A stretch of 37,743 nt of DNA from a virus, in IMG/VR virus record IMGVR_UViG_3300030090_001223, positions 1 to 37,743 of that record; one strand, 5' to 3'. The notes under the pieces are model-generated. The model saw nothing but the letters and a program-made list of their open reading frames with translations. It was not told the DNA's origin and searched no databases. Of this stretch, positions 1 to 8,914 are shown piece by piece. The first letter of the stretch is position 1. Each line of letters begins with the position of its first letter. A program made the translations under genes and the position numbers.

Positions 1-2
1 CA

Positions 3-1298
3 TCACATGGATACGATGAAAGGATTACTGGTGGTAGAATATACTTTAGAGATTCTAGTTCAAAAGGAGAGTTCCAACTATTAGTTGATATAGATTTAAC
101 CTATGGCTGTAGAACAAATTTAGAGGCAAAGCACGTTGGTTGGTCAACTATATACAGCCAAGCTTCTTTTTTATTTTGTACAGTAACAATACAAGACCCA
201 AATGTTGACACATACAGCTCTTTAAATGGTTATGATGCTGATTTATCTAGTATATCAATAGGAAATACTGGAGAGGGGTATAAGACTAGTACGGTTTCAA
301 ACAGAAGAAGGTTTGTTGCAAATGTTAAATCTATAAATGACAAAGGACAAACAGTTGTTCAGTCAGATAGGTTAATGTATAGTGAGATAAATAAATTTGA
401 TACTTTCCCACCTTCTAATTTTATTGACATAGGTATTAATGACGGAGAAGATTTTGTAAAAATAGAGTCTTATGCTGACAGGTTGTTAGCTTATAAAAAT
501 AAAACTTTATATATAATTAATATAGGTGGTGGTTCTGACACGCAATGGTTTTTAGAAGCAGAGCATAAAAATGTAGGAGTAGAGTTTCACGCAGCGGTGG
601 TAAAAACAGACTTTGGTGTAGCTTGGGTAAATAAAAACGGATTGTATTTTTACGATGGATCGCAAATAAGAAATCTTCAAACAAAAATATTAGAATCTGA
701 GTGGTCTAGTTTTGTTGGAAGCGACACTATGATTGGGTATGAGCCAACCAATAAACACTTAGTTGTTTGCAGAAGTGCTAGTGATAGCGGTAGTAACAAT
801 GGAGACTGTTATATTTATAGTTTTATATCTGGAACTTTTACTTTTGTAGAGACTTTGTTTGTTGACGCTGTAAAAAGTAACTTGCTAACAGATGCTCATG
901 GTAATATGATAGCAAAGACTGGCACAGCCCAAATGGATTCTTATAATGGAGTCGGAACTGGTGGTACTAAATTTGATATAAAGTTAAAAGATGACGATTT
1001 TGGCTTGCCTAATATAGTTAAAAAAATATACGGCATAACTATAGAGTACGCTAGCGGAGCAACTAATAGTAATGGTGTTAAGTATTTTTATACAAATGAC
1101 AGCGGTACAAAACAGGGGACTGCTAATGCTGGTGATTTAGCTAGTACAAGTAATGATTTAGACGTAAACAGAATTACATTTGGCTCTCCTTTGTTAGCTT
1201 CTTCATTTCAAGTTCAGTTAGATTTAGATGGAAATAGCGTGCATAAAATAAACAGTGTTGGTGTAGAGTATAGACCACTATATAAGAGAATTACATAG
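3..1298 (+). CDS. Tail or neck structural protein, 5' truncated
   Basis: The frame is open from the first full codon of the window, so the true start lies upstream; the ATG at 375 is internal. About 431 residues are visible. The sequence is rich in short beta-type segments with aromatic-Gly turns (LAYKNKTLYIINIGGG, VAWVNKNGLYFYDGSQIRNL, KHLVVCRSASDSGSNNGDCY), which looks like repeated blades of a beta-propeller or another all-beta tail protein. No catalytic motif is seen. It is followed with a 1-base overlap by the next small gene, at the head of a run of virion genes, so a tail, neck or stabilisation role is inferred from fold impression and position only. Confidence that it is coding is high; its exact role is not known. 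Confidence 0.8.
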   Translation, partial: SHGYDERITGGRIYFRDSSSKGEFQLLVDIDLTYGCRTNLEAKHVGWSTIYSQASFLFCTVTIQDPNVDTYSSLNGYDADLSSISIGNTGEGYKTSTVSNRRRFVANVKSINDKGQTVVQSDRLMYSEINKFDTFPPSNFIDIGINDGEDFVKIESYADRLLAYKNKTLYIINIGGGSDTQWFLEAEHKNVGVEFHAAVVKTDFGVAWVNKNGLYFYDGSQIRNLQTKILESEWSSFVGSDTMIGYEPTNKHLVVCRSASDSGSNNGDCYIYSFISGTFTFVETLFVDAVKSNLLTDAHGNMIAKTGTAQMDSYNGVGTGGTKFDIKLKDDDFGLPNIVKKIYGITIEYASGATNSNGVKYFYTNDSGTKQGTANAGDLASTSNDLDVNRITFGSPLLASSFQVQLDLDGNSVHKINSVGVEYRPLYKRIT

Positions 1299-1489
1299 TG
1301 TCTATTGATAGAGAAAAAAGATTTTTATATAACTCTAAAGGAGTTAAGACAAAATTACAAGAAGGATATCCATCAAATAATTCTGGTAATGATGGAGAGG
1401 AAAGACTGGTGAAAACACCAGATGGTAAGCTTAGGCTTTACAGAAAAGAACTAGGTGCGTGGCACTTTTTAGAATTTACAAGGAGTTAA
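1298..1489 (+). CDS. Small virion-operon protein of unknown function (63 aa)
   Basis: It starts at a GTG that overlaps the TAG of the upstream structural gene (TAGTG), a typical translational-coupling arrangement. The product is hydrophilic, with a central Asn/Gly-rich turn (PSNNSGNDGEERLVKT) followed by a short beta-rich part (GKLRLYRKELGAWHFLEF). No family was recognised. Its place between a tail-type protein and internal-virion-type proteins suggests a minor virion or assembly component, but nothing in the sequence proves that. Confidence 0.7.
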   Translation: MSIDREKRFLYNSKGVKTKLQEGYPSNNSGNDGEERLVKTPDGKLRLYRKELGAWHFLEFTRS

Positions 1490-1490
1490 G

Positions 1491-2258
1491 ATGACTTTAG
1501 CAGAAATAATGGCAAGTTTGCAAGCTGGTCAAGCAGCTGGATTCGGGGCTACTGGTGCTGATTTAACAATGACAGCTGAGGGAGAGCGTAGGGATATAGA
1601 AGCAGCGCAAAGACAGCTCAGAGAGCAACAAAAAAGAGCTGAAGAGCAAAACCGAAAGAGAGAAAGAAGAAGAGGTTTTGGTAGAGCAATAGGAAGCGGT
1701 TTAGGTTTTCTCGTTGGAGGTTCTGCTGGTCAAGCTGTTGGAAGCGCAATCGGTCAGAGTATAGCTGGAGCAGGGCAAAGAGTAGGTCGTGTATCTTCTG
1801 GTTTGGGAGCTGGAATGTTTTTTAGCGGAGCTAGAGAAGATATTACTGCTGAACAAAGAGATATAAATAGATTTATAGGAGAAGCTAATAGGGGATACCA
1901 GGCTAATGTACTAAGTAGTGCAGTTACAGATTATTTTACTGGAGAGCTATTAGGTAAACTTAAGGTTCCTGGTGCTGGAGAAAGCGCAAAAGCTGTAGAA
2001 GCTTCTAGTGATGTTGCTACTGGTGCAGTTGGTGGTGGTAGAATTGCTGGAGTTGGTTCTTCTAGTTCTTTGCTAGGAGGAGGCAGTCTTTCTGGTGCAA
2101 CAAAAAATATATTAGGTGATTTTCAATTTTCTAATGCATTGTATGGCAATGTGGGAGAAACAGCTGGAAATATGTCTAGGTTAGTAGATAGTGATTTTAT
2201 ATCTAGAGCAAGAAGAGCTGGAAGAAGAAGGGCAAATATGGAAGGGTTTTTAAAATGA
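1491..2258 (+). CDS. Putative internal virion/ejection protein (255 aa)
   Basis: The start has a strong ribosome site (AAGGAG, 5 bases before ATG). Residues about 30-62 form a highly charged helix (Glu/Arg/Gln-rich, coiled-coil-like). A Gly/Ala-rich stretch follows at about 63-110 (FGRAIGSGLGFLVGGSAG, VGSAIGQSIAGAG), resembling the glycine-zipper segments of proteins that enter or cross membranes. The rest is low-complexity Ala/Gly/Ser. In podoviruses, genes at this position commonly encode small ejection proteins that form a channel for DNA entry; I infer that role from composition and from the two longer coiled-coil genes that follow. It ends in a 4-base ATGA overlap with the next gene. Confidence 0.75.
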   Translation: MTLAEIMASLQAGQAAGFGATGADLTMTAEGERRDIEAAQRQLREQQKRAEEQNRKRERRRGFGRAIGSGLGFLVGGSAGQAVGSAIGQSIAGAGQRVGRVSSGLGAGMFFSGAREDITAEQRDINRFIGEANRGYQANVLSSAVTDYFTGELLGKLKVPGAGESAKAVEASSDVATGAVGGGRIAGVGSSSSLLGGGSLSGATKNILGDFQFSNALYGNVGETAGNMSRLVDSDFISRARRAGRRRANMEGFLK

Positions 2259-2905
2259 GTTTTGAAGAATTACTAAAACAAGCAGGATTAGACCAGTATC
2301 AACAGTACTTTGGTCAGACTGGGCAAGAAGTAGCTGGAGCTCTTGGTTTTGAAGGACAGCAAGCAGAACAGTTTGCAAGATTTTTTCAACCATTTGACCA
2401 AGCTAGACTTGAACAAGGAGCCCAAGAAATACAACAGAGACAAGCTACGAGAACTGGATTTTTGCAAAGCGATTTTGACTCTGGATTTAGAGGTCTTACC
2501 ACTCAATTAGGACAAGCCACTAGGCAAATAGGTCAAGCGGCTGGGCAATCTGGATTTACAAGAGCTGGTGCGACAGCTAGGCAAATAGGTGAGGCTAGAG
2601 AAAGAGTTGGTGAAAGTATGCAAGATTTAATGTTAGGCAGACAAAGAGGGATGTTCCAAATAGAACAACAAGCTGGTCAAGAAAGAGCTGGTTTAACTGG
2701 ACTATTACAAAATTACTTAACTGGAGCATTTAGAAGAGGTGAGCAAATTGCACGCCTAGACCCAACATCTCAATCACAACCTGCTCGACAAAGAAGAAGA
2801 ACAGCAAATGAAATAGCATTAGAAATACAACAGAATAATCCAGGAATGGATTATTCAGATGCATTAAGATTTGCAGAACAAGACCTTTATGAGGATAGAC
2901 TTTAA
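2255..2905 (+). CDS. Gln-rich helical virion protein (216 aa)
   Basis: It overlaps the previous stop by ATGA, so translation is probably coupled. The protein is almost wholly helical in character and very rich in Gln, Ala, Arg and Gly (QQRQATRTGFLQSDFDSG, TTQLGQATRQIGQAAGQSG), with a repeated (A)RQIG(Q/E)A phrase. There is no signal peptide or Cys. Composition and position suit an internal virion or ejection protein. No named family was recognised. Confidence 0.75.
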   Translation: MSFEELLKQAGLDQYQQYFGQTGQEVAGALGFEGQQAEQFARFFQPFDQARLEQGAQEIQQRQATRTGFLQSDFDSGFRGLTTQLGQATRQIGQAAGQSGFTRAGATARQIGEARERVGESMQDLMLGRQRGMFQIEQQAGQERAGLTGLLQNYLTGAFRRGEQIARLDPTSQSQPARQRRRTANEIALEIQQNNPGMDYSDALRFAEQDLYEDRL

Positions 2906-2914
2906 GGAGAAAAT

Positions 2915-4060
2915 ATGGCAAACGGATTTGATTACGAATCACCACTAAATAGATTGTTAGGAGTTACTATTCCTCAATTTTTAAATCAACAGTTAGACAG
3001 GCAAGAAAGCTCTAGAAGATTTGACGAGCAAATGCTAGCTCAAGCTGCAGAGAGAAGACAGCGTCAAGCAAACTTTGATAGACAGCAATCTTCTTTAGAT
3101 GAAGAAAGAGAGTTTAATAAACAAAGGGTAATAAAAGACGACTTATACGATATTGATGAAAGCCTAATAGAAAGAATAAACAGTGAGGGTGACTTAGATA
3201 GGAAAAAAGTTTTAGCTGAAAAACTATCTGGTCAATTTAAAACTGATAAAGGAGCAAATGAACTAAATGCAATAATGTCTTCTGTTGAAGGTGAAAAAGA
3301 AAATAGACAATCTGATTTAGATTTATATAAGGAGATTGGTATACTAAGAGATAACGAGTATACTATTCTTAGCAAAAATGTTTCTAGCTCTGGATACGAA
3401 AGTCAATTTAACACTATTGTAAACAATTCTATAAAGCAAGCTGATTTGGCAGATAATAGAGATTTTCAAGCAAAATTTTCAGATGTTAAGTTTATTCAAA
3501 GTAAAATAATACAACTTCAAAAAGATAAATCTACATACACTGCGCCTGGTACCCCAGAAAGAGCATCGGTTGATGAGGAAATACAAGGCCTTGAAACTCA
3601 ATTAAAAAGCGCAAAAGAAACTTTAAATCAATATTTTAGAGGAGAATCAGGTGGTGATACAGGTGGTGATACAGGTGGTAATACTCAAGCTGGGATGACA
3701 AGATTAAAAGGTGGAGGTATAATTCCAACTGCTATATTAAATCAGTTTATTGCTGGAGAAATAGATGATGTTCCAGCAGAATACTATACAGCTTTTAACG
3801 ATGAAGATTATGATGATTTGCTAGTTCAAGAAAAACTAGCTCAAACTAGAAGAAAAAACATCAGACAAGAAGCTATTTCTTCAGTCCCAACTGCAGAAAA
3901 ATTAACTAAAAAAGAACAAGCTTTACTCAGAAGAAGAAGAAAACAAGAAGAAGTGCTTGGCTCAGTAGACTTTACTGGTCAAGAAGGATTTCAATCTGTA
4001 ATTGATTTTTTAAGAAATATAGAAGCTCCTGAAGGATCAATGTTTAGACCAGCTGGTTAG
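2915..4060 (+). CDS. Coiled-coil internal virion protein (381 aa)
   Basis: A good ribosome site (AAGGAG, 6 bases) precedes the ATG. Residues about 25-215 are charged, Gln/Lys/Glu-rich and helical, consistent with long coiled coils. At about 245-256 there is a short tandem linker of GGDTGGDTGGNT, after which a more globular C-terminal part begins (MTRLKGGGIIPTAILNQF). The two-part build, with a flexible Gly-Asp-Thr hinge, resembles internal core proteins of podoviruses, but no catalytic residues are visible. Function is inferred from context only. Confidence 0.75.
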   Translation: MANGFDYESPLNRLLGVTIPQFLNQQLDRQESSRRFDEQMLAQAAERRQRQANFDRQQSSLDEEREFNKQRVIKDDLYDIDESLIERINSEGDLDRKKVLAEKLSGQFKTDKGANELNAIMSSVEGEKENRQSDLDLYKEIGILRDNEYTILSKNVSSSGYESQFNTIVNNSIKQADLADNRDFQAKFSDVKFIQSKIIQLQKDKSTYTAPGTPERASVDEEIQGLETQLKSAKETLNQYFRGESGGDTGGDTGGNTQAGMTRLKGGGIIPTAILNQFIAGEIDDVPAEYYTAFNDEDYDDLLVQEKLAQTRRKNIRQEAISSVPTAEKLTKKEQALLRRRRKQEEVLGSVDFTGQEGFQSVIDFLRNIEAPEGSMFRPAG

Positions 4061-4068
4061 AGTTTTAT

Positions 4069-7000
4069 ATGCCTCAAACTGATTTTCAAAAAAGAATGCA
4101 GCTCGCTAGAGACAGAATGTCTACGGTGCCTAGCGATGTACGTATACAAGGAAACCAATCTAATCAAAATTTCGAAGAAGAAATCTCTAACTGGATACCA
4201 GATTTTATAAAACAGGGATACAATAATTCTATAACTGGTATGGCTAGAGAGCTGGCTATAGGGAAAAAACCTTTTGATATAGAAGAATACGACCCCAACG
4301 TTTTAGAAGACATAGGTTCTGGTGTAGTTAGTTTATTTATGCCAGCAGACTTGATTACTATGGTTGCTGGTGGTGGTGTTGGTGGTTTTGCAGTTAGGAG
4401 TGCTGCAAAAAGAGCTGGTACGATGGCTACAAAACAATTATTAAGGTCTGGAATTTCAAAAAATACTACCAGAGCTATTGTAGATGGAGGCGTTCAAAGA
4501 GTAGTAGGTGGAGCTACTGGATTTGCTGGCTATTCTGGATTAGCTAGCGCCTTAAATCAACAGATACAAGACTCAGAAATAGACTACAAAGAAGTATTAT
4601 CTGAGTCAACAAAAGGTGCTTTGCTTGGAGCTGTTACTGGAGGTATAGGGGCTAGGGCAAAATTTAAAGGTAGTAGCGAAGCTGTAAGAGTATTGCAAGA
4701 AGGCACTGCTTTTGGAGCTTTATCTCCAGCTCTAGAAGGTAGAACCCCTACTCCACAAGACTTTATACATTCTATTGGTACGGTTATAGGTATGAGAGGT
4801 GTAAATGCATCTTTATACTTAGCAAATCAAAAAAGAAAACAAGTAATATCAGAGAGAAGAAGAAAAGAATTAAAGCCGTTGGCAAAAAGACTTGCAACAG
4901 AGCAAGTACAAAAAGAAATGTCAATAGAGGCTACTGCTGATTTATATAAATCAATATCAAATCCAAAAGACATTGTAAAAATTGCTAGCGCTTCCAGAGA
5001 TAAAAAAGGCGCTACCGTATTTAACCTGCAGAACGTAGAGACTGGAAATAAAAGCTCTTTAAGAAAAGACGTCTTTCAGAAAAAATATACTACTACTGAA
5101 AACAAATCACAGTTATTAGAAAAATATAAATTATATGAAGCTGAAAGTCAGTATAGTGACTACGATATACAGATAAAGAGAAGAGAGGCTACTGGTTCTA
5201 AAAGCGCTAGAAGGATAAAGCTTGAGGATATGACGAATACTCAGCTATCTAATTACGCAAAGCAAATAACTGCTGATTATCGAATTAGGGAGTACAAGAA
5301 AAAGTATTTAGATTTAGCTGATTTGCCTAAGAAAACATTATTGGAGCACGCTCTACCACCGTCAATGGTTCAGTTTGTTTTACAAGCTCAAAACAGAGCT
5401 AAAGCTTTAGAATCTAGAGCTTTAATTGATTTAATAAAAAGCTCTGACATTCAAACAAAATTAACTTTTGAAAAATATCAAGGCAGGATTAACGAAATAC
5501 TAAATAAGTTATCTGATAAAGATTTATTAAAAGTTACAAGCTATTTAGAGGGCAGTAAGGAGCCAATTAGGTCAGATTTAAGAGTAAAGGCTAAGCAATC
5601 AAGGCAGATTTTTGATGATATGTATGAATACGCTAGGGGAAGAGGTATAAAAGTCGCTGATTATAGGTCTGACTATTTTCCTCAAATGATTAGAAGAGGG
5701 ATATTAGATACTATTAGTAATGACTTTATGTCTATGGTTAAAAAAAGAAGTCAGTTACTAGAATCTGGTTTAAGCGCAGAGTCAGTAAAAGAACTTAATA
5801 AATTTATAGAAAGATATACTAAAACAGAACTCAGTAAAGAAACAAAAAATGTTGTGCAACATTTAGTTAGAAAAGAAGGTATGACTCACTATGAAGCCTA
5901 TAGGCAGCTTCAGAACGAAGTATTCCTGCAGCAACTGAGACCTTTTGGTAATATAGAAAAGGCAAGAAAGTTAAACTTGCCAGACGAAATACTAGAAAAA
6001 GACCCTTTAAAAGTTATGACTGCTTACAATATGAAATTGGCTAGAAGGGTTGAGATAGCATCTAAATTTGGACTTAGAGGAGAAAGAGCTGAAAAACTAA
6101 TTAATGACATTATGCAGAAAAGTCCATCTGAGGCTAGGGCTATGTCTGCAGTTTGGGAAATATACAGCAGCCAGATAGAGTCTAATCCATACAAAAACTT
6201 TTCTCCTACTGGTAAAAAGCTAGCTGAAAATGTTATGGCATTTGAAATGGGAACAAAAATTGCTCTTGGTACTGCGACAATACCAAACTTAAGTCAGTTT
6301 GCTATATCTACTGCTGTTGAGGCTGGTTATTTTAGAACTATGAAGGGAGCTTTTAGGCTTTTAAATCCAGAAGTTCGCAAGCAACTAGATGCTACTGGCT
6401 CTACATACCACAACGCATTAGACGTTTTGTTGGGGACAAATCTTAATTTACGTTCAGCTGACGGTATCAAGCGATCAATAGTAGACTCTGTAAAAAACCC
6501 CAAAGATTCTTTGTTAAATATATCAAATGGATTAGCAACCTTATCTGGATTCAAAGGTATAAACTATTTTAATAATTTATTAGCTGCTTCTACAGCAGAA
6601 ATATTTATAAAAGACCTTCATAAAATAGCAAATACTTCTAATATTAAAAGTAGAAAGAATTGGGCGGTAACAAATTTAAAAAGATTTGGCATAGACCACA
6701 CTAAAAAACTATCGAATGAAAAAGTTTCTGCTGGTATGTTTGAGTTTGCAAGAAGTAGTCAGCTACAAAAAGATATACTTAAAGACCCTATAGCTTTTAA
6801 CTTACCTAGGTGGAGACCTTGGGTTATATTTAAAAGATTCGGATATAGACAGGCTAATTACATAGGAGAAACTCTTAAGAGAGAGGCTAAAGCTGGTAAT
6901 GTAGCAGCAATACTTAGGTTAGCTGTAGGTGGAGTTGCTGGTGGATATATCGTAGAAAGAGCTAGAAGGCTTTATTTAAAAACTCTTACTGGTGAAGAAA

Positions 7001-7542
7001 CTTTTATAGAAGACAAAAAAGATTTAGACTTAATAATAGATAGTATGGCAGCTGTTGGAGCGTTTGGTGTATTTGGAGACTTGTTGGGCTCCGAAGAGCT
7101 GTTATCAACATCAAAGTTTATATTGACTCCAGTTGTGGTTAGCGATTTAGAAAGAATTGGAATAGGATTAACTTCTTTAGCTAAGAATGTAGATACATTT
7201 GGTGCAGGAGAAATAGCAATGCGAAGAAGTCTTACAGAGTTTGCACCTCTATTTGGCTCCGTTCCTTCTAGGGCAATTAGAAAATACCAAACTCCAGCAC
7301 AAAGAATTGACAAGTTAAATCAGAGAAAGAGTAGACTAACATCTAAGTTGCTAGATATGATGATTGCTGGTAAATATGATTTAGTTAACTCTAATGTAAA
7401 GCAATGGAACTCAAAATTTCCAGAAGCTCCTATAACTCCAACCGATGTAAACTTTAAAAAAGCTCTAAAAAGAGTTCTTAGAAAGAACAGAATGATTGAA
7501 AGAGAAGAATTATTATTGAGAAGGGAGAAAATGGGTGGCTAG
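4069..7542 (+). CDS. Very large internal virion protein (1157 aa)
   Basis: This is the longest gene in the window. The N-terminal third has two weakly hydrophobic Gly/Ala-rich stretches (about 85-130 and 160-200), for example LFMPADLITMVAGGGVGGFA, which could interact with membranes. The middle (about 330-750) is helical and charged and includes a DYRSDYFPQMIRRGILD segment. The C-terminal part has another Gly/Ala/Val stretch near 945-965 (LAVGGVAGGYIVERARRLYL). I see no lysozyme, transglycosylase or protease motif. Size and position match the large ejection proteins of podoviruses (the role of T7 gp16), so a core or DNA-ejection role is inferred. The ribosome site is weak (GGTTAGAG), and the upstream stop is only 8 bases away. 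Confidence 0.8.
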   Translation: MPQTDFQKRMQLARDRMSTVPSDVRIQGNQSNQNFEEEISNWIPDFIKQGYNNSITGMARELAIGKKPFDIEEYDPNVLEDIGSGVVSLFMPADLITMVAGGGVGGFAVRSAAKRAGTMATKQLLRSGISKNTTRAIVDGGVQRVVGGATGFAGYSGLASALNQQIQDSEIDYKEVLSESTKGALLGAVTGGIGARAKFKGSSEAVRVLQEGTAFGALSPALEGRTPTPQDFIHSIGTVIGMRGVNASLYLANQKRKQVISERRRKELKPLAKRLATEQVQKEMSIEATADLYKSISNPKDIVKIASASRDKKGATVFNLQNVETGNKSSLRKDVFQKKYTTTENKSQLLEKYKLYEAESQYSDYDIQIKRREATGSKSARRIKLEDMTNTQLSNYAKQITADYRIREYKKKYLDLADLPKKTLLEHALPPSMVQFVLQAQNRAKALESRALIDLIKSSDIQTKLTFEKYQGRINEILNKLSDKDLLKVTSYLEGSKEPIRSDLRVKAKQSRQIFDDMYEYARGRGIKVADYRSDYFPQMIRRGILDTISNDFMSMVKKRSQLLESGLSAESVKELNKFIERYTKTELSKETKNVVQHLVRKEGMTHYEAYRQLQNEVFLQQLRPFGNIEKARKLNLPDEILEKDPLKVMTAYNMKLARRVEIASKFGLRGERAEKLINDIMQKSPSEARAMSAVWEIYSSQIESNPYKNFSPTGKKLAENVMAFEMGTKIALGTATIPNLSQFAISTAVEAGYFRTMKGAFRLLNPEVRKQLDATGSTYHNALDVLLGTNLNLRSADGIKRSIVDSVKNPKDSLLNISNGLATLSGFKGINYFNNLLAASTAEIFIKDLHKIANTSNIKSRKNWAVTNLKRFGIDHTKKLSNEKVSAGMFEFARSSQLQKDILKDPIAFNLPRWRPWVIFKRFGYRQANYIGETLKREAKAGNVAAILRLAVGGVAGGYIVERARRLYLKTLTGEETFIEDKKDLDLIIDSMAAVGAFGVFGDLLGSEELLSTSKFILTPVVVSDLERIGIGLTSLAKNVDTFGAGEIAMRRSLTEFAPLFGSVPSRAIRKYQTPAQRIDKLNQRKSRLTSKLLDMMIAGKYDLVNSNVKQWNSKFPEAPITPTDVNFKKALKRVLRKNRMIEREELLLRREKMGG

Positions 7543-7777
7543 AAAATTTAAAAAAGTAAAGAAAACTAAGAAAGGAACTCCGTTAAAATACGTGAGGGGT
7601 TCAAAGAATCCATCTGCTAGAGAGGCTGAGATACGAAGAACGAGAGAGCTGTATAGAATGGGAAAGTTGACACCAGCTATGATGGATAAAATATCTAAAC
7701 TAAGGAGTGAAAGTGCCACGAAAAAAAGCAAGCCCAAGAAAAAAAGCAAGTCCAAAAAGAAAAACATCAGGGGGTAA
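7535..7777 (+). CDS. Small Lys-rich protein (80 aa)
   Basis: It starts at GTG with an AAGGGAG ribosome site and overlaps the end of the large virion gene by 8 bases. It is strongly basic throughout (KKVKKTKKGTPLKYVRGS at the N-terminus, KSKPKKKSKSKKK at the C-terminus), with a central helical segment (SAREAEIRRTRELYRMGKL). A nucleic-acid-binding or DNA-packing role inside the virion is plausible from charge and neighbours, but no family was recognised. The last 65 bases overlap the next gene in another frame. Confidence 0.7.
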   Translation: MARKFKKVKKTKKGTPLKYVRGSKNPSAREAEIRRTRELYRMGKLTPAMMDKISKLRSESATKKSKPKKKSKSKKKNIRG

Positions 7778-8021
7778 GTCAGCTGTAATAGCTAAGTACT
7801 CTAAGAGCTCTGGTATATCTAAAGGTACTTTATCTAAGGTATACTCTAGAGGATTGGGAGCCTACTATTCAAGCGGATCGAGACCTGGAACCAGTGCTCA
7901 CGCATGGGCTGCTGGTAGAGTAAGAAGTTTTGCAACAGGAAAAGGCGGAGCTAGAAAAGCTGACGCTGATTTAATTAGAGGTGGTAAAAGAAAAACAACC
8001 ACTAGAAAGAAGAAAAAATAA
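7713..8021 (+). CDS. DUF5824-like small basic phage protein (102 aa)
   Basis: I place the start at the GTG at 7713 and not the GTG at 7707, because AAGGAG (7702-7707) then sits 5 bases upstream. The N-terminus is a Lys/Arg/Pro run, and the C-terminus ends in KKKK. The core (SKGTLSKVYSRGLGAYYSSG, then SAHAWAAGRVRSFATG and KADADL) has the look of the phage domain family DUF5824: a 'RGL.A' helix, a 'W..gRV.SF' helix and a terminal 'DADL'. That assignment is from memory. Function of the family is unknown. Confidence 0.75.
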   Translation: MPRKKASPRKKASPKRKTSGGKSAVIAKYSKSSGISKGTLSKVYSRGLGAYYSSGSRPGTSAHAWAAGRVRSFATGKGGARKADADLIRGGKRKTTTRKKKK

Positions 8022-8140
8022 TGCCTGGAAGACATAGTAAAAAGAAAAAAGCAAATGGATTAACGGCTAAGCAGAGAACATTACCTAAGAAATTACAGCA
8101 AAAGATTTTAAAATCTAAAGCTAGAAGAAAGAAAAGATAA
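8021..8140 (+). CDS. Tiny basic protein (39 aa)
   Basis: The ATG overlaps the preceding stop (TAATG), and its own stop overlaps the next ATG in the same way, so it sits tightly inside a coupled chain of genes. The product begins MPGRHSKKKKANGLTAKQRT and continues with LPKKLQQKILKSKARRKKR; nearly half of the residues are Lys or Arg. The small size, perfect fit between neighbours and similarity in style to the adjacent basic proteins support it as a real gene. Nucleic-acid binding is inferred from charge. Confidence 0.65.
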   Translation: MPGRHSKKKKANGLTAKQRTLPKKLQQKILKSKARRKKR

Positions 8141-8436
8141 TGCCTGCCAAGAAGAAGAGAGACTCACGACTAGCTAGAGCTGGTGTATCTGGTTTTAATA
8201 AGCCAAAGAGAACACCAAGTCATCCTAAGAAGAGCCATATTGTGGTAGCTAAAGTCGGAGATAAAATTAAAACTATTAGATTCGGACAGCAAGGAGCGAA
8301 GACTGCTGGTAAACCTAAGGCTGGAGAATCTCGTGCAACTAAAATGAAACGCAAGTCTTTTAAAGCTAGACATCGCAAGAATATAGCGAAGGGTAAGATG
8401 TCTGCTGCTTATTGGGCAGATAAGGTTAAATGGTGA
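8140..8436 (+). CDS. Conserved small basic phage protein (98 aa)
   Basis: Start overlaps the previous stop (TAATG). I recognise this as a widespread uncharacterised phage family with a very constant layout: an N-terminal KKRDSRLARAGVSGFNKPKR, a SHIVVAKVGDKIKTIRFGQQ strand region, and a C-terminal KSFKARHRKNIAKGKMSAAY ending WADKVKW. I think it corresponds to a DUF of about 90 residues (possibly DUF6321), but I cannot check the number. Its function is not known. The strong conservation from memory suggests a core virion or nucleic-acid role. Confidence 0.8.
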   Translation: MPAKKKRDSRLARAGVSGFNKPKRTPSHPKKSHIVVAKVGDKIKTIRFGQQGAKTAGKPKAGESRATKMKRKSFKARHRKNIAKGKMSAAYWADKVKW

Positions 8437-8440
8437 TATT

Positions 8441-8914
8441 GTGAATAATGAATCAATAATAGATATATTAAAAAAAGCTATGGGGCAGTACGGTGGGACT
8501 TATGATGACTCTATGTATACTCCAGAGGGAGGAAGATCGAGGTTAGGTATGGCTAGAAAATATGGTATCGAGCCAGAATCTATGGCTATAGACACTTTAT
8601 CTTTTTTAAATCCAGCAAATTATATGTTTAAGATAACTGGTAAAAACGTAGAAACTGGTGGAGGACAGATAGAACAGATAGAAGAAAACAGAGGATACCT
8701 ACCTTTAAAACAAGATGTAGATGCAGCTATACAAAATATAAATGACCTTTATGCAAGGCAGAAGGCAAGTGTAGATTTAAAAAGAGCGCTTGGAAACGTA
8801 AATAAACCACCTAAAGTTGACAAACAAAAACAAATGATGATGGAGGCTCTTGGTATGAGCGAAGCTCAGTATGATGATTTTTTAAGACTTAAAGATATGA
8901 TGAAAAATAGATAA
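8441..8914 (+). CDS. Virion-cluster protein with MNxxSIIDIL N-terminus (157 aa)
   Basis: Start is a GTG 4 bases after the upstream gene; the ribosome site (GGTGA) is weak. The N-terminal decapeptide MNNESIIDIL resembles those of the next protein (MNERTLQDIL) and of two C-terminal repeats in the protein encoded at 9902. The rest is hydrophilic and helical, with a Met-rich C-terminus (KQMMMEALGMSEAQYDDFLR). No family was recognised. The stop overlaps the next ATG (TAATG). Confidence 0.7.
   Translation: MNNESIIDILKKAMGQYGGTYDDSMYTPEGGRSRLGMARKYGIEPESMAIDTLSFLNPANYMFKITGKNVETGGGQIEQIEENRGYLPLKQDVDAAIQNINDLYARQKASVDLKRALGNVNKPPKVDKQKQMMMEALGMSEAQYDDFLRLKDMMKNR

Noticed and set aside
4366-6944. 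E. coli Chi-like octamers GCTGGTGG at 4366 and 6937
   Set aside because: They arise from GCT-GGT-GGx codons for Ala-Gly-Gly, a frequent combination in this protein. There is no reason to think the host uses the E. coli Chi sequence.
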